A DNA stretch of 64,000 nucleotides from Bacteroides sp. An322 (GTDB taxonomy: Bacteria > Bacteroidota > Bacteroidia > Bacteroidales > Bacteroidaceae), in contig NZ_NFIN01000001.1 in assembly GCF_002161765.1 (NCBI RefSeq), forward strand, positions 62,001 to 126,000, given 5' to 3'. Positions 54,495 to 63,373 of this stretch are shown piece after piece. The position numbers were made by a program, and so were the translations under genes. The first letter of the stretch is position 1, and the number at the start of each line of letters is the position of its first letter. Below the pieces are notes generated by a model. That model did not search any database, was not told the DNA's origin, and saw only the letters and a list, made by a program, of their open reading frames with translations.

Positions 54495-55781
54495 ATGATG
54501 AATCTAACAGAATTATACAGCCGTTTCCTGGAATGCGGAACGGTGACTACAGATAGCCGGAATTGTCCGGAAGGCTCGATGTTTATTGCCCTGAAAGGCG
54601 AAACATTCAACGGCAATGCCTTTGCCGCACAGGCATTGGCAAAAGGCTGCCGGTATGCGGTAGTAGACGAAGCGGAATATGCCGGCGAACGGTGCATCTT
54701 GGTAGACGATTGCCTGAAGACACTCCAGCAACTGGCAAACTACCATCGGAAACAACTGAAAACACCTGTCATCGGCATCACGGGCACAAACGGAAAGACA
54801 ACAACCAAGGAATTGGTTTCTTCCGTGCTGGGCAAAAAATACAACATCTTGTTTACCCAAGGCAACTTAAACAACCATATCGGCGTCCCCATGACCTTGC
54901 TACGCCTAACGAAAGCGCACCAAATGGCAGTAGTAGAAATGGGAGCCAATCATCCGGGCGAAATCAACACACTGGTACACATTGCCGAACCGGATTACGG
55001 ACTGATTACCAACGTAGGCAAAGCCCACTTATTGGGCTTCGGCTCCTTCGAGGGAGTCATCAAGACCAAAGGTGAATTGTATGATTATCTGCGCGAGAAA
55101 GGCAATGCTACCGTCTTTATCCAAAACGAGAACCCGTATCTGAACGGCATCGCCCACGGATTGAATTGCATACGCTACGGACAGACACCCGGACTTTTCA
55201 TAAGCGGAAAGCTTACGTCTTGCTCTCCTTTCCTCGCCTTCGAATGGACTTCAGGCGAACACACACATCAAGTACAGACCCGCCTCATCGGTTCTTATAA
55301 CCTCGACAATGCGCTGGCGGCCATCGCCGTAGGCACATATTTCGGAGTTGCAGCCGAAGACATTTGCCAGGCTTTATCCGAATATACGCCTCAAAACAAC
55401 CGTTCCCAGCTGGTAGACACCGGACATAACCAACTGATAGTAGATGCCTACAATGCCAACCCCACCAGCATGACGGCAGCACTGGAAAACTTCCGTCAGA
55501 TAAAGGCAAGCCCTAAAATGGTCATTTTAGGCGACATGCGGGAATTAGGCGAAGCCAGTTTGATAGAACACCAGAAAATTATCCGTCTCTTAGACGAATA
55601 TCGTTTCGAACGTGTGCTATTAGTAGGTCCTGAATTTGCTAAAGCCACTTCGGCATACGAACATTTTAATAACGTAGACGAAGTAAAGAAAGCCTTGGAA
55701 CAAAACAAGCCCGAAGGCTTCACGATTCTGATAAAAGGCTCGAACAGCCTGAAGCTGAGCCTGCTTCCAACAAGTTTATAA
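54495..55781 (+). CDS. murF: UDP-N-acetylmuramoyl-tripeptide--D-alanyl-D-alanine ligase
   Basis: The 428-residue Mur ligase has the P-loop IGITGTNGKTTTKELV. It also has VVEMGANHPGEI and NVGKAHLLGFGSFEGV (MurF-specific EMGA). The C-terminal domain has VDAYNANPTSMTAAL. It adds D-Ala-D-Ala to the peptidoglycan precursor. Here it stands alone, outside a dcw cluster. Confidence 0.95.
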   Translation: MMNLTELYSRFLECGTVTTDSRNCPEGSMFIALKGETFNGNAFAAQALAKGCRYAVVDEAEYAGERCILVDDCLKTLQQLANYHRKQLKTPVIGITGTNGKTTTKELVSSVLGKKYNILFTQGNLNNHIGVPMTLLRLTKAHQMAVVEMGANHPGEINTLVHIAEPDYGLITNVGKAHLLGFGSFEGVIKTKGELYDYLREKGNATVFIQNENPYLNGIAHGLNCIRYGQTPGLFISGKLTSCSPFLAFEWTSGEHTHQVQTRLIGSYNLDNALAAIAVGTYFGVAAEDICQALSEYTPQNNRSQLVDTGHNQLIVDAYNANPTSMTAALENFRQIKASPKMVILGDMRELGEASLIEHQKIIRLLDEYRFERVLLVGPEFAKATSAYEHFNNVDEVKKALEQNKPEGFTILIKGSNSLKLSLLPTSL

Positions 55782-55815
55782 TCACAAAATAATAACCTTA
55801 TAACGAACCTATTCC

Positions 55816-57330
55816 ATGAAGACCAAACTCAAACCAATTTCTTTTTGCGGTGCTTTCCTTATGCTTGCCGCAATAGGGGCAAATGCCCAAAGTTACAATT
55901 GGATAAGCAGCACAGAAGAGGATGTCTGGCAACAGGCAAAAATCAGTCTCCAAAGTAAACCTACCGGTACGGTTGACCTGACAGTAAACGAAAATGAAAA
56001 GATTGTCACGTTCAAGGCATGGGGAACCACCTTTAATGAACTAGACTGGGATGCACTTGGTGTGCTGACCCGCAATGAACAGGATGAAATATTACACAAC
56101 GTATTTTCGCCCGAAGGTGACTTGCGCATTACCCGTGGACGCATTTCTATGGGAGCAAACGATTATGCCCGCTCTTGGTATAGTTGCGATGAAGTGGAAG
56201 GTGATTTCGAATTACGTTACTTTAATATCAACCGTGACAAACAGGCGATTATCCCTTTCATACGTGCGGCTCAGAAGTATAATCCGAAACTGACCTTCTG
56301 GATATCTCCTTGGTCTCCACCCAGTTGGATGAAAATACATGGTGATTATCCGGTATTGAGCAGCAAATATAACAACCTTTCGCCCCAATTGGATTACCTG
56401 CTCTATGGGAACATAGGCGGAAAGACAGACCCTGATGAAATGAAGTTGACGGGCGAACGAAACGGAAAATTCCCCCGCCAATTAGCGACTACAGATTACA
56501 TGATACAAGACCCGCGTTATTTGCAAACCTATGCCAATAGCTTCTGCAAGTTCATTGACGCGTATAAAGAGCAAGGTATTCCTATTGATATGGTGATTTA
56601 CCAAAACGAAGCATACAGCTATACGCCTTATCCCGGATGTGCATGGACGGCAGAAGGAACTATCCGCTTCAATAAAGAATACCTTGGACCGACTCTCAAA
56701 CGTCTGCATCCCGAAGTGAAATTGTACTTGGGCACATTCAATACGAACCGACAAGACCATGTAGAGAAAATCATTGCCGACAAAGAACTTCAAGCCTACA
56801 TCAGCGGCATGGCTTTCCAATGGGAAGGAAGAGAAGTGCTTCCTTCTATCCGTCAACAACATCCCGAATGGGATTACATCTGTTCGGAAAGCGAATGCGG
56901 TTGGGGAAGCTTCGACTGGAAAGCAGGAGAACATACCTTTGAATTGATGAACCATTATCTGGGCAATGGATGCAAAGAATATACATTCTGGAATTTCATC
57001 CTGACCGATAATGGTGAAAGCCCCTGGGGCTGGAAGCAGAATGCGTTGATTCGTGTAGACTCGAAAGCACGGACATTTACTTATACGCCTGAATATTATG
57101 CCGTAAAGCATTATGCCCATTATATTGGTGCAGGAACGGAAGTGATAGCATACAAGCCGGAAGGTGAGGATAAGAAACCGGTCTTGGTAGTGCGGACTCC
57201 AGAAGGGAAATGGGTGGTTATGGTTGGAAACTTCCAAGACACAGAACAATCCTTGACTTTGCAAATCGGGAAACGTTATCTAAACGCTACACTGGCTCCC
57301 CATTCAATGCATACATTTGAGATGAGGTAA
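55816..57330 (+). CDS. GH30-family glycoside hydrolase
   Basis: The 504-residue protein has a signal peptide (FCGAFLMLAAIGANAQ). It has an (alpha/beta)8 barrel with acid/base E265 in IYQNEAYSYTPYPGC and nucleophile Glu in ICSESECGWGS (358 or 360). A C-terminal beta sandwich follows. The WSPPSWMK motif is typical of GH30 glucosylceramidase/beta-1,6-glucanase-like members. The exact bond is uncertain. It lies 34 bp after murF and heads a stretch of glycan-degrading genes. Confidence 0.88.
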   Translation: MKTKLKPISFCGAFLMLAAIGANAQSYNWISSTEEDVWQQAKISLQSKPTGTVDLTVNENEKIVTFKAWGTTFNELDWDALGVLTRNEQDEILHNVFSPEGDLRITRGRISMGANDYARSWYSCDEVEGDFELRYFNINRDKQAIIPFIRAAQKYNPKLTFWISPWSPPSWMKIHGDYPVLSSKYNNLSPQLDYLLYGNIGGKTDPDEMKLTGERNGKFPRQLATTDYMIQDPRYLQTYANSFCKFIDAYKEQGIPIDMVIYQNEAYSYTPYPGCAWTAEGTIRFNKEYLGPTLKRLHPEVKLYLGTFNTNRQDHVEKIIADKELQAYISGMAFQWEGREVLPSIRQQHPEWDYICSESECGWGSFDWKAGEHTFELMNHYLGNGCKEYTFWNFILTDNGESPWGWKQNALIRVDSKARTFTYTPEYYAVKHYAHYIGAGTEVIAYKPEGEDKKPVLVVRTPEGKWVVMVGNFQDTEQSLTLQIGKRYLNATLAPHSMHTFEMR

Positions 57331-57554
57331 TATTCATAAGGAATTAGGAAGAATTAAGAGAAGGAGTTGAGAAGTTAGGCTTCTTGGTTCCTTCTTTTTT
57401 GCCATAAGACAGGGGCGTAGGGATATTCTGAAATGTATTACCGGTTGGCGGGGGTCATCTTCCCTGATGTTTTCAAATAGATTATTTGCAGAAGTCAGAA
57501 AAACTTGCAAATATTGCAATAAAAAATTGAACTACATAAAAAAAGAAAGCGAAC

Positions 57555-58838
57555 ATGAAACGTAAACTCTTATTCCTGCTCTTGTTCTTATGTGGATATA
57601 GCATGGCATACCCTCAACTGGTTCAAGTAGGCGAAGGATATAGCAATACCTCGGTCAATACAACGGTTTTCCGAAATAGTTCGTTAGTGACCGATGGAGA
57701 TGTGCAATACATCTCTTATTATGACCCCGAAGGCTATTTGGTATTAGGGAAACGGAAACTGAACGAATCCGACTGGACCTTGCAACGTTCTCAATATAAG
57801 GGCAATGTGGCAGACGCACACAATGTTATCAGTATGATGGTGGATGGCGAAGGCTATATCCATGTGTCTTTCGATCATCATGGGCATCCGCTCAATTATT
57901 GCCGAAGCCTAAAGCCCGGTTCATTGGAATTGGGTCCTAAAGAAGCAATGACCGGTACAGATGAGCAGGATGTGACCTATCCGGAGTTTTATAAAATGCC
58001 GGAAGGAGACTTGATATTCGTGTACCGTTCGGGAGCTTCGGGACGGGGAAACCTGATTATGAACCGTTATGACCTCGATACCCATAAGTGGGAGAGAGTG
58101 CAGGACATCCTGATAGACGGGGAAGGGCAACGCAATGCCTATTGGCAACTCTATGTAGACGAGAAGGGTACGATTCATCTTTCATGGGTATGGCGGGAAA
58201 CATGGTTGGTGGAGACCAATCATGACTTGTGCTATGCCAGTTCGCCCGATGGAGGAAAAACGTGGTATAAATCTACGGGTGAGAAATACACGCTTCCTAT
58301 CCGCAAGGACAATGCCGAATATGCATGGCGCATTCCTCAGAATAGTGAGTTGATTAACCAAACCAGCATGTGTACCGATGCCGACGGGCATCCTTACATC
58401 GTGACCTATTGGTGGGAAGCGGATTCGGATGTTCCGCAATACCGGGTCGTATGGAACGACGGGAAGCAATGGCAGATGCGTCCGGTGGTGGAACGTACAT
58501 TGGCATTTTCCCTGAAAGGCGGAGGTACGAAGATGATACCCATTGCCCGTCCGCGTATTGTGGTAGACGGAAACAAGGCATACTTTGTTTTCCGGGATGC
58601 CGAAAGGGGAAGCAAAGTTTCCATGGCATATACCAAGGACTTGAGACAAGGCGAGTGGAAGGTGAAAGACCTGACCGATTTCCCGGTAGAAGCGTGGGAA
58701 CCCAGCTTGGATACGGAGCTTTGGAAACAACAAAAACGCTTGCATCTTTTCGTCCAGACCACTTATCAGGGAGACGGAGAGAAGACCGTTGATAAAGCTC
58801 CTACACCGGTATATGTGTTAGAAGTAGATACGGAGTAG
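57555..58838 (+). CDS. BNR-4 repeat (propeller) protein, possible polysaccharide lyase
   Basis: The 427-residue secreted protein has a signal peptide (LLFLLLFLCGYSMAYPQ) and repeated blades with Asp/Gly-rich loops (VDGEGYIHVSF, VDEKGTIHLSW, TDADGHPYIVTYW, VDGNKAYFVF). DAHNVIS and SFDHHGHPLNY match the BNR-4 family, which includes ulvan lyases (PL24/25 group) with His in these loops. It neighbours a GH105 domain, which acts on lyase products. A lyase role is therefore likely but not proven. Confidence 0.72.
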   Translation: MKRKLLFLLLFLCGYSMAYPQLVQVGEGYSNTSVNTTVFRNSSLVTDGDVQYISYYDPEGYLVLGKRKLNESDWTLQRSQYKGNVADAHNVISMMVDGEGYIHVSFDHHGHPLNYCRSLKPGSLELGPKEAMTGTDEQDVTYPEFYKMPEGDLIFVYRSGASGRGNLIMNRYDLDTHKWERVQDILIDGEGQRNAYWQLYVDEKGTIHLSWVWRETWLVETNHDLCYASSPDGGKTWYKSTGEKYTLPIRKDNAEYAWRIPQNSELINQTSMCTDADGHPYIVTYWWEADSDVPQYRVVWNDGKQWQMRPVVERTLAFSLKGGGTKMIPIARPRIVVDGNKAYFVFRDAERGSKVSMAYTKDLRQGEWKVKDLTDFPVEAWEPSLDTELWKQQKRLHLFVQTTYQGDGEKTVDKAPTPVYVLEVDTE

Positions 58839-58864
58839 GGTTCATCTGTGTGCTATAAAAAACA

Positions 58865-58920
58865 CATACGGTTGCGTAGCCCGATGCATGCGGGTGAGTT
58901 GCCCGATGCAGCCGTATGCG
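58865..58920. repeat. REP-like palindrome, 'catacggctt' family, diverged copy
   Basis: catacggttgcgtagcccga is followed by inverse-like cccgatgcagccgtatgcg. It is related to 5741-5772. Confidence 0.6.
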
Positions 58921-58980
58921 TTTGCTGATGCAGCCTAATGGGATGAAAAACGAATTTATTAACTTAAACCAATAACGACT

Positions 58981-61293
58981 ATGAAACAAGTATGGAAAGG
59001 AGCAATGTTATTCTTGCTCACTTTATTACCTTTTGCGAGTGCGCTTGCCAAGCCTACTGAAGCAGAGCAAGTACGGAAAATCATTGATAAGGTCAATCAG
59101 CATTGGCAGGCGACTAATTCGCCCGAAGTGCGTTCCTTCTGGGACAATGCGGCTTATCATACCGGAAATATGGAAGCCTATTTCCTGACCGGAAATGAGG
59201 CTTATCGTGCTTATTCCGAAGCATGGGCGAAACATAACGAATGGAAAGGCGCAAAGAGCAATAACCGCGCAGAATGGAAATATTCGTATGGAGAGAGTGA
59301 TGAGTATGTATTGTTCGGCGATTATCAGATTTGCTTCCAGACCTACGCCGACCTGTATATGCTCGACCCGGATGATTATAAAATCCGCCGGGCACGTGAA
59401 GTAATGGAATACGAGATGAGCACTCCCAATCACGATTATTGGTGGTGGAGCGACGGTCTGTACATGGTGATGCCGGTCATGACCAAGCTTTATAAGATTA
59501 CCCATAATCCTCTCTATTTAGAGAAATTGTATGAATACCTGCTTTACTCGGATAGCATCATGTTCGATAAAGACGAGAACCTGTACTATCGTGACGCGAA
59601 GTATGTATATCCAAAACACAAAAGCCTGAACGGGAAAAAAGACTTTTGGGCACGAGGTGACGGATGGGTATTGGCTGGTCTGGCTAAAGTATTGAAAGAC
59701 TTGCCCGAAGATTACGAGCACCGTGCTTTCTTTGTAGAAAAGTTCCAAAAAATGGCGAAAGCCGTTGCGGCTATCCAACAACCCGAAGGCTATTGGACCC
59801 GAAGCATGATGGACCCTGAACACGCTCCCGGACCGGAGACAAGCGGAACCGCTTTCTTTACCTACGGCATGTTGTGGGGAGTAAATCACGGTTATTTGGA
59901 TGAAGCGACCTATATGCCCGTCATTCAGAAGGCATGGAAATACCTGTCGGAAAAGGCTTTGCAAAAAGACGGTTCGGTAGGTTATGTACAACCTATTGGC
60001 GAAAAGGCGATACCGGGTCAGGTAGTAGACGCGAAGTCTACGGCTAACTTCGGTGTAGGCGCATTCCTCTTGGCAGCTTGCGAATATGTGCGTTATTTGG
60101 AAGCATCTACTCAACCCGACCGGGCTTATTGGTGCCGGCTCGCTTATCAAATGGCTGAACCCGTATTGAGCAATATGGCGAAAGGAGAACTCCAAAAGAA
60201 CATGCAAGTGGAAGTAAGCCCGACATGGGACGGACGCGACAAGCGGGTGACTTATATGGAGTGCTTCGGACGCCTGATGGCAGGTATCGCTCCGTGGTTA
60301 ACCTTGCCCGATGATGATACCGAAGAAGGAGCCATGCGCAAACAATTGCGTGAATGGGCATTGAAGGCATATACAAATGCGGTAGACCCCAATTCTCCCG
60401 ATTACTTATTGTGGCGCAATGAAGGACAACCCTTGGTGGATGCGGCATACGTAGCCGAAAGCTTCCTGCGCGCATTCGACCAATTGTGGATGCCTTTAGA
60501 CGAAACGACCAAGAAACGCTATATTAAAGAGTTTACCCAGCTTCGACGCATCGACCCGCCTTATACCAACTGGTTGCTTTTCTCGGCGACTATCGAAAGC
60601 TTCTTGGCTAAAGCCGGAGCACCGTTCGATATCTATCGCATCAATTCGGCTATCCGTAAAGTGGAAGAATGGTATACAGGAGACGGCTGGTATGCAGACG
60701 GACCCTCGTTTGCGTTCGACTATTATAGCAGCTATGTGTTCCACCCCATGTACCTCGAAACTCTTGATGCGTTGATAGATGCCGATAAACATTCACGCCT
60801 GGATTATCCCAAATACTATCAGCGTGCCTTGAAACGTGCCCAAAAGTTTAGCTTGATATTGGAACGCTTCATTTCTCCGGAAGGGACTTTCCCTGTATTC
60901 GGACGTTCGATTCCTTATCGGATGGCAACGATGCAGCCTTTGGCGCTTATGGCATGGTACAAGGAATTGCCGGCTGGGGTTACTCCGGCTCAAGTGCGTT
61001 GTGGATTGACCGCGGTATTGAAACGGATGTTTGCTTCGGGAAACAACTTTAACGAAGGAGGCTTTCTTACTATCGGATTTACGGGCCGCCAGCCTAACAT
61101 TGCCGATTGGTACACCAATAACGGAAGCCTTTATATGACTTCGCTTGCCTTCCTTCCATTAGGACTTCCTGCATCGGATGCTTTCTGGACCGATGCGCCT
61201 CAGGATTGGACTAGCAAGAAAGCTTGGAGTGAACAACCTTTCCCGAAAGATCATCACTGGTCGGATGATATTCAAACAAGAGATTTATACTAA
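58981..61293 (+). CDS. GH105 unsaturated uronyl hydrolase fused to DUF2264 (GH154-like) domain
   Basis: The 770-residue secreted protein has a signal peptide (MLFLLTLLPFASALA). Residues about 20-375 are an (alpha/alpha)6 GH105 domain: FWDNAAYHTGNMEAYFLTGN, WWWSDGLYMVMPVMTKLYK and FWARGDGWVLAGLAKVL. After about residue 385 the sequence switches to a DUF2264 domain (RVTYMECFGRLMAGIAPWLT, YADGPSFAFDYYSSYVFHPM). DUF2264 members form GH154, which includes a beta-glucuronidase. The fusion would remove an unsaturated uronic acid and a second uronic acid from the same oligosaccharide; that link is inference. Confidence 0.85.
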   Translation: MKQVWKGAMLFLLTLLPFASALAKPTEAEQVRKIIDKVNQHWQATNSPEVRSFWDNAAYHTGNMEAYFLTGNEAYRAYSEAWAKHNEWKGAKSNNRAEWKYSYGESDEYVLFGDYQICFQTYADLYMLDPDDYKIRRAREVMEYEMSTPNHDYWWWSDGLYMVMPVMTKLYKITHNPLYLEKLYEYLLYSDSIMFDKDENLYYRDAKYVYPKHKSLNGKKDFWARGDGWVLAGLAKVLKDLPEDYEHRAFFVEKFQKMAKAVAAIQQPEGYWTRSMMDPEHAPGPETSGTAFFTYGMLWGVNHGYLDEATYMPVIQKAWKYLSEKALQKDGSVGYVQPIGEKAIPGQVVDAKSTANFGVGAFLLAACEYVRYLEASTQPDRAYWCRLAYQMAEPVLSNMAKGELQKNMQVEVSPTWDGRDKRVTYMECFGRLMAGIAPWLTLPDDDTEEGAMRKQLREWALKAYTNAVDPNSPDYLLWRNEGQPLVDAAYVAESFLRAFDQLWMPLDETTKKRYIKEFTQLRRIDPPYTNWLLFSATIESFLAKAGAPFDIYRINSAIRKVEEWYTGDGWYADGPSFAFDYYSSYVFHPMYLETLDALIDADKHSRLDYPKYYQRALKRAQKFSLILERFISPEGTFPVFGRSIPYRMATMQPLALMAWYKELPAGVTPAQVRCGLTAVLKRMFASGNNFNEGGFLTIGFTGRQPNIADWYTNNGSLYMTSLAFLPLGLPASDAFWTDAPQDWTSKKAWSEQPFPKDHHWSDDIQTRDLY

Positions 61294-61319
61294 CAAATAA
61301 TAAGAAGTCCTCGCAATTA

Positions 61320-61466
61320 CGGCTCTTTCATTGAAAACACTAAATGGATTCCGCATTTGCCAAATACCTGTAGGGGCAAGGTTTGCCTACCCGAATACAT
61401 CCACAAATAGAACGGTGATGTCTTCAGGCGGGCAACCCCCGCCCCTACGGTTAAATGAAAGAGTCG
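61320..61466. repeat. MITE-like palindromic element, copy 4, with flanking hairpin
   Basis: It starts with atggattccgcatttgccaa and then taggggcaaggtttgcctac, with the inverse core gggcgggcaacccccgcccc. The right outer arm is lost; instead ggctctttcatt and aatgaaagagtc pair around the element. Confidence 0.65.
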
Positions 61467-61469
61467 TGA

Positions 61470-61970
61470 TTAAAACCCTAACCGCTTGAACTCGCTTTCA
61501 AAATTCGGAGTGAACACGCCTGTGCCCAAGGCGTTGCGGATGTCTTCTAAAGTCCAAAAGCGTCCGCCGTCTAATTCTTCGCTGGGAGTGATTGTGCCGT
61601 CGTAGGTCGTGCGGTGGCTGAATACCAGTTCCTTCTCGCGGTCGGATTCGAATACATAATGAGTCAATGGTTGAGGCGTGAAGCCGGTGATGCCCAATTC
61701 TTCGCGGGCTTCGCGTCTTAATGCCATTTCCACGCTTTCGCCCAAGTCGATATGTCCGCCTACCGAAGTGTCCCATTTGCCCGGCTGTATGTCTTTCCAT
61801 TCGGGACGCTTTTGCAGGAACAGTTCTCCTTGGCTATTGAATACGTGCAGGTGTACTACGGGATGCAGCAATTTGCTTCCGTTATGGCATTCGCCCCGTG
61901 TCGCCGCTCCGGTGATATTGCCTTCCTCATCTACGATGGGGAACATTTCTTTGTTGTTGTCGCTTGTCAT
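61470..61970 (-). CDS. Nudix hydrolase (IPP-isomerase-like subgroup)
   Basis: The start at 61970 (MTSDNNKEMFPIVDEEGN) gives 166 residues and is supported by a TATATTTG box at 61993-62000 (minus strand). The Nudix box is GHIDLGESVEMALRREAREE followed by LGI. NGSKLLHPVVHLHVFNSQGE and LQKRPEWKDIQPGKWD resemble the YfcD/IDI-like group. The substrate is unknown, probably a nucleoside diphosphate derivative. Confidence 0.9.
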   Translation of the reverse strand: MTSDNNKEMFPIVDEEGNITGAATRGECHNGSKLLHPVVHLHVFNSQGELFLQKRPEWKDIQPGKWDTSVGGHIDLGESVEMALRREAREELGITGFTPQPLTHYVFESDREKELVFSHRTTYDGTITPSEELDGGRFWTLEDIRNALGTGVFTPNFESEFKRLGF

Positions 61971-61992
61971 ATTCAGTATTTTTTCAATGCCG

Positions 61993-62000
61993 CAAATATA
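61993..62000 (-). promoter_or_regulatory. -7 box (TATATTTG) of the Nudix gene
   Basis: Exact TAnnTTTG match on the minus strand, 23 bases before the chosen ATG. Confidence 0.55.
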
Positions 62001-62192
62001 CGGATTTTCATCTGATTTATCCGATGTTTCCGGATGAATTATCAGGATGTCTTCGCGGTAAACCACCTGATTCAGGAATTTGTTTTAATCAGTTGAAGAA
62101 CTCGTATCGGGGAAAGAATACTTCATGGAGCGGTTGTGATATTTTGTATAGAATTAGATAAGATCTCATTAGTGGGGATTCATAAACTTTTG

Positions 62193-62200
62193 TACCTTTG
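62193..62200 (+). promoter_or_regulatory. -7 box (TACCTTTG) of the CE2-like esterase gene
   Basis: Exact TAnnTTTG match 18 bases before the ATG at 62218. Confidence 0.55.
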
Positions 62201-62217
62201 CGAAAACACATTAGATT

Positions 62218-63327
62218 ATGAAAATGCACAAGAAATCTGTTTATCGTTTTTGTTTGATGGTGGGAGCTTGGCTAGCTTGCACCTCCATGTTTGCCGGAAC
62301 TCAGGGTGAAGGCAGCGTATTCATTCCGGCGGATGATGCACACATTGTTTATATGGGACGCATCAGCCACCGCATCCCGAAAGCCGTGACGTTCACTTAT
62401 CCGGGTGTGAGCATCTTTGTCAACTTCGAGGGAACTTCGCTCCGCATGAAAGCCAAACCGGGAAGCGGGGATTTTATGGTAGAGATAGATGACCAGTTGC
62501 CTTACCGCATCAGTTTTACAAAGGACGATTCGGTATTGACATTGGCAGAGGGATTGCCCGAAGGCGTACACCGTGCACGTATCATGTATATCTTGGAAGG
62601 ATTCGAACTGAAGCCGGTGTTCGAAGGCTTCTACGTGGACGAGGGATGTTCGTTGGCTGAGGCTCCCGTATTGCCGGAACGCCGCATCGAGTTTATCGGA
62701 AATTCCATTACCTGTGGCTATGGCGTAGAATCGAACGACCGAAACGACCCTTTCACTTACGAAATGGAGAATCATTTCTATACGTATGCGGCAAAGACGG
62801 CACGTGCTTTGAATGCGCAACATTTGGTTGTGGCACGTTCGGGCATCGGCATTTACCGGAACTTCGGAGCACCTACTTCCGGAAGCAAAGACTGTTTGCC
62901 GGCGATGTATGAACAAGTCATGTTTACCGACCCCACAGAGTTATGGGACCATAGTCTATATACCCCCGATGTGGTCTGCGTAAATTTAGGCACGAATGAT
63001 ACAGGTGACGGCAAGTATGATTTCGGTTTGTTGACCGACGGGTATCGGAAATTTGTCAGTCATTTGCGCGATATCTATCCGAAAGCCAAAATCGTATTAT
63101 TGAGCGGTTCGATGTTGAGTGGAAAACCATTGGACGATGTGAAGCGGGCTATGGATACGGTAGTGTCAGAACGTAAGCAAGCTGGAGATTCCGAAGTTTA
63201 CCGTTTCGATATGTCTCCTCAAACAGGTGCGCTGGGATATGGGGCGAATTGGCATCCCTCGATGCGCCAGCAACAGAAGATGGCAAACGAGCTTGCGGCG
63301 TATCTGAAGGAATTGATGAATTGGTAA
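62218..63327 (+). CDS. CE2-like SGNH acetyl xylan-type esterase
   Basis: The 369-residue secreted protein has a signal peptide (LMVGAWLACTSMFAG). An N-terminal jelly roll (about 30-155) is followed by the SGNH domain: nucleophile Ser in EFIGNSITCGYGVE, VNLGTNDTGDG, and the catalytic His in NWHPSMRQQQ. This two-part layout is that of CE2 esterases, which remove O-acetyl groups from polysaccharides. The sialate O-acetylesterase-like gene follows after 46 bp. Confidence 0.88.
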   Translation: MKMHKKSVYRFCLMVGAWLACTSMFAGTQGEGSVFIPADDAHIVYMGRISHRIPKAVTFTYPGVSIFVNFEGTSLRMKAKPGSGDFMVEIDDQLPYRISFTKDDSVLTLAEGLPEGVHRARIMYILEGFELKPVFEGFYVDEGCSLAEAPVLPERRIEFIGNSITCGYGVESNDRNDPFTYEMENHFYTYAAKTARALNAQHLVVARSGIGIYRNFGAPTSGSKDCLPAMYEQVMFTDPTELWDHSLYTPDVVCVNLGTNDTGDGKYDFGLLTDGYRKFVSHLRDIYPKAKIVLLSGSMLSGKPLDDVKRAMDTVVSERKQAGDSEVYRFDMSPQTGALGYGANWHPSMRQQQKMANELAAYLKELMNW

Positions 63328-63373
63328 AAGATTATCAATTTGATATAATTTGTTAGGTTAAAAACGATTTGTT

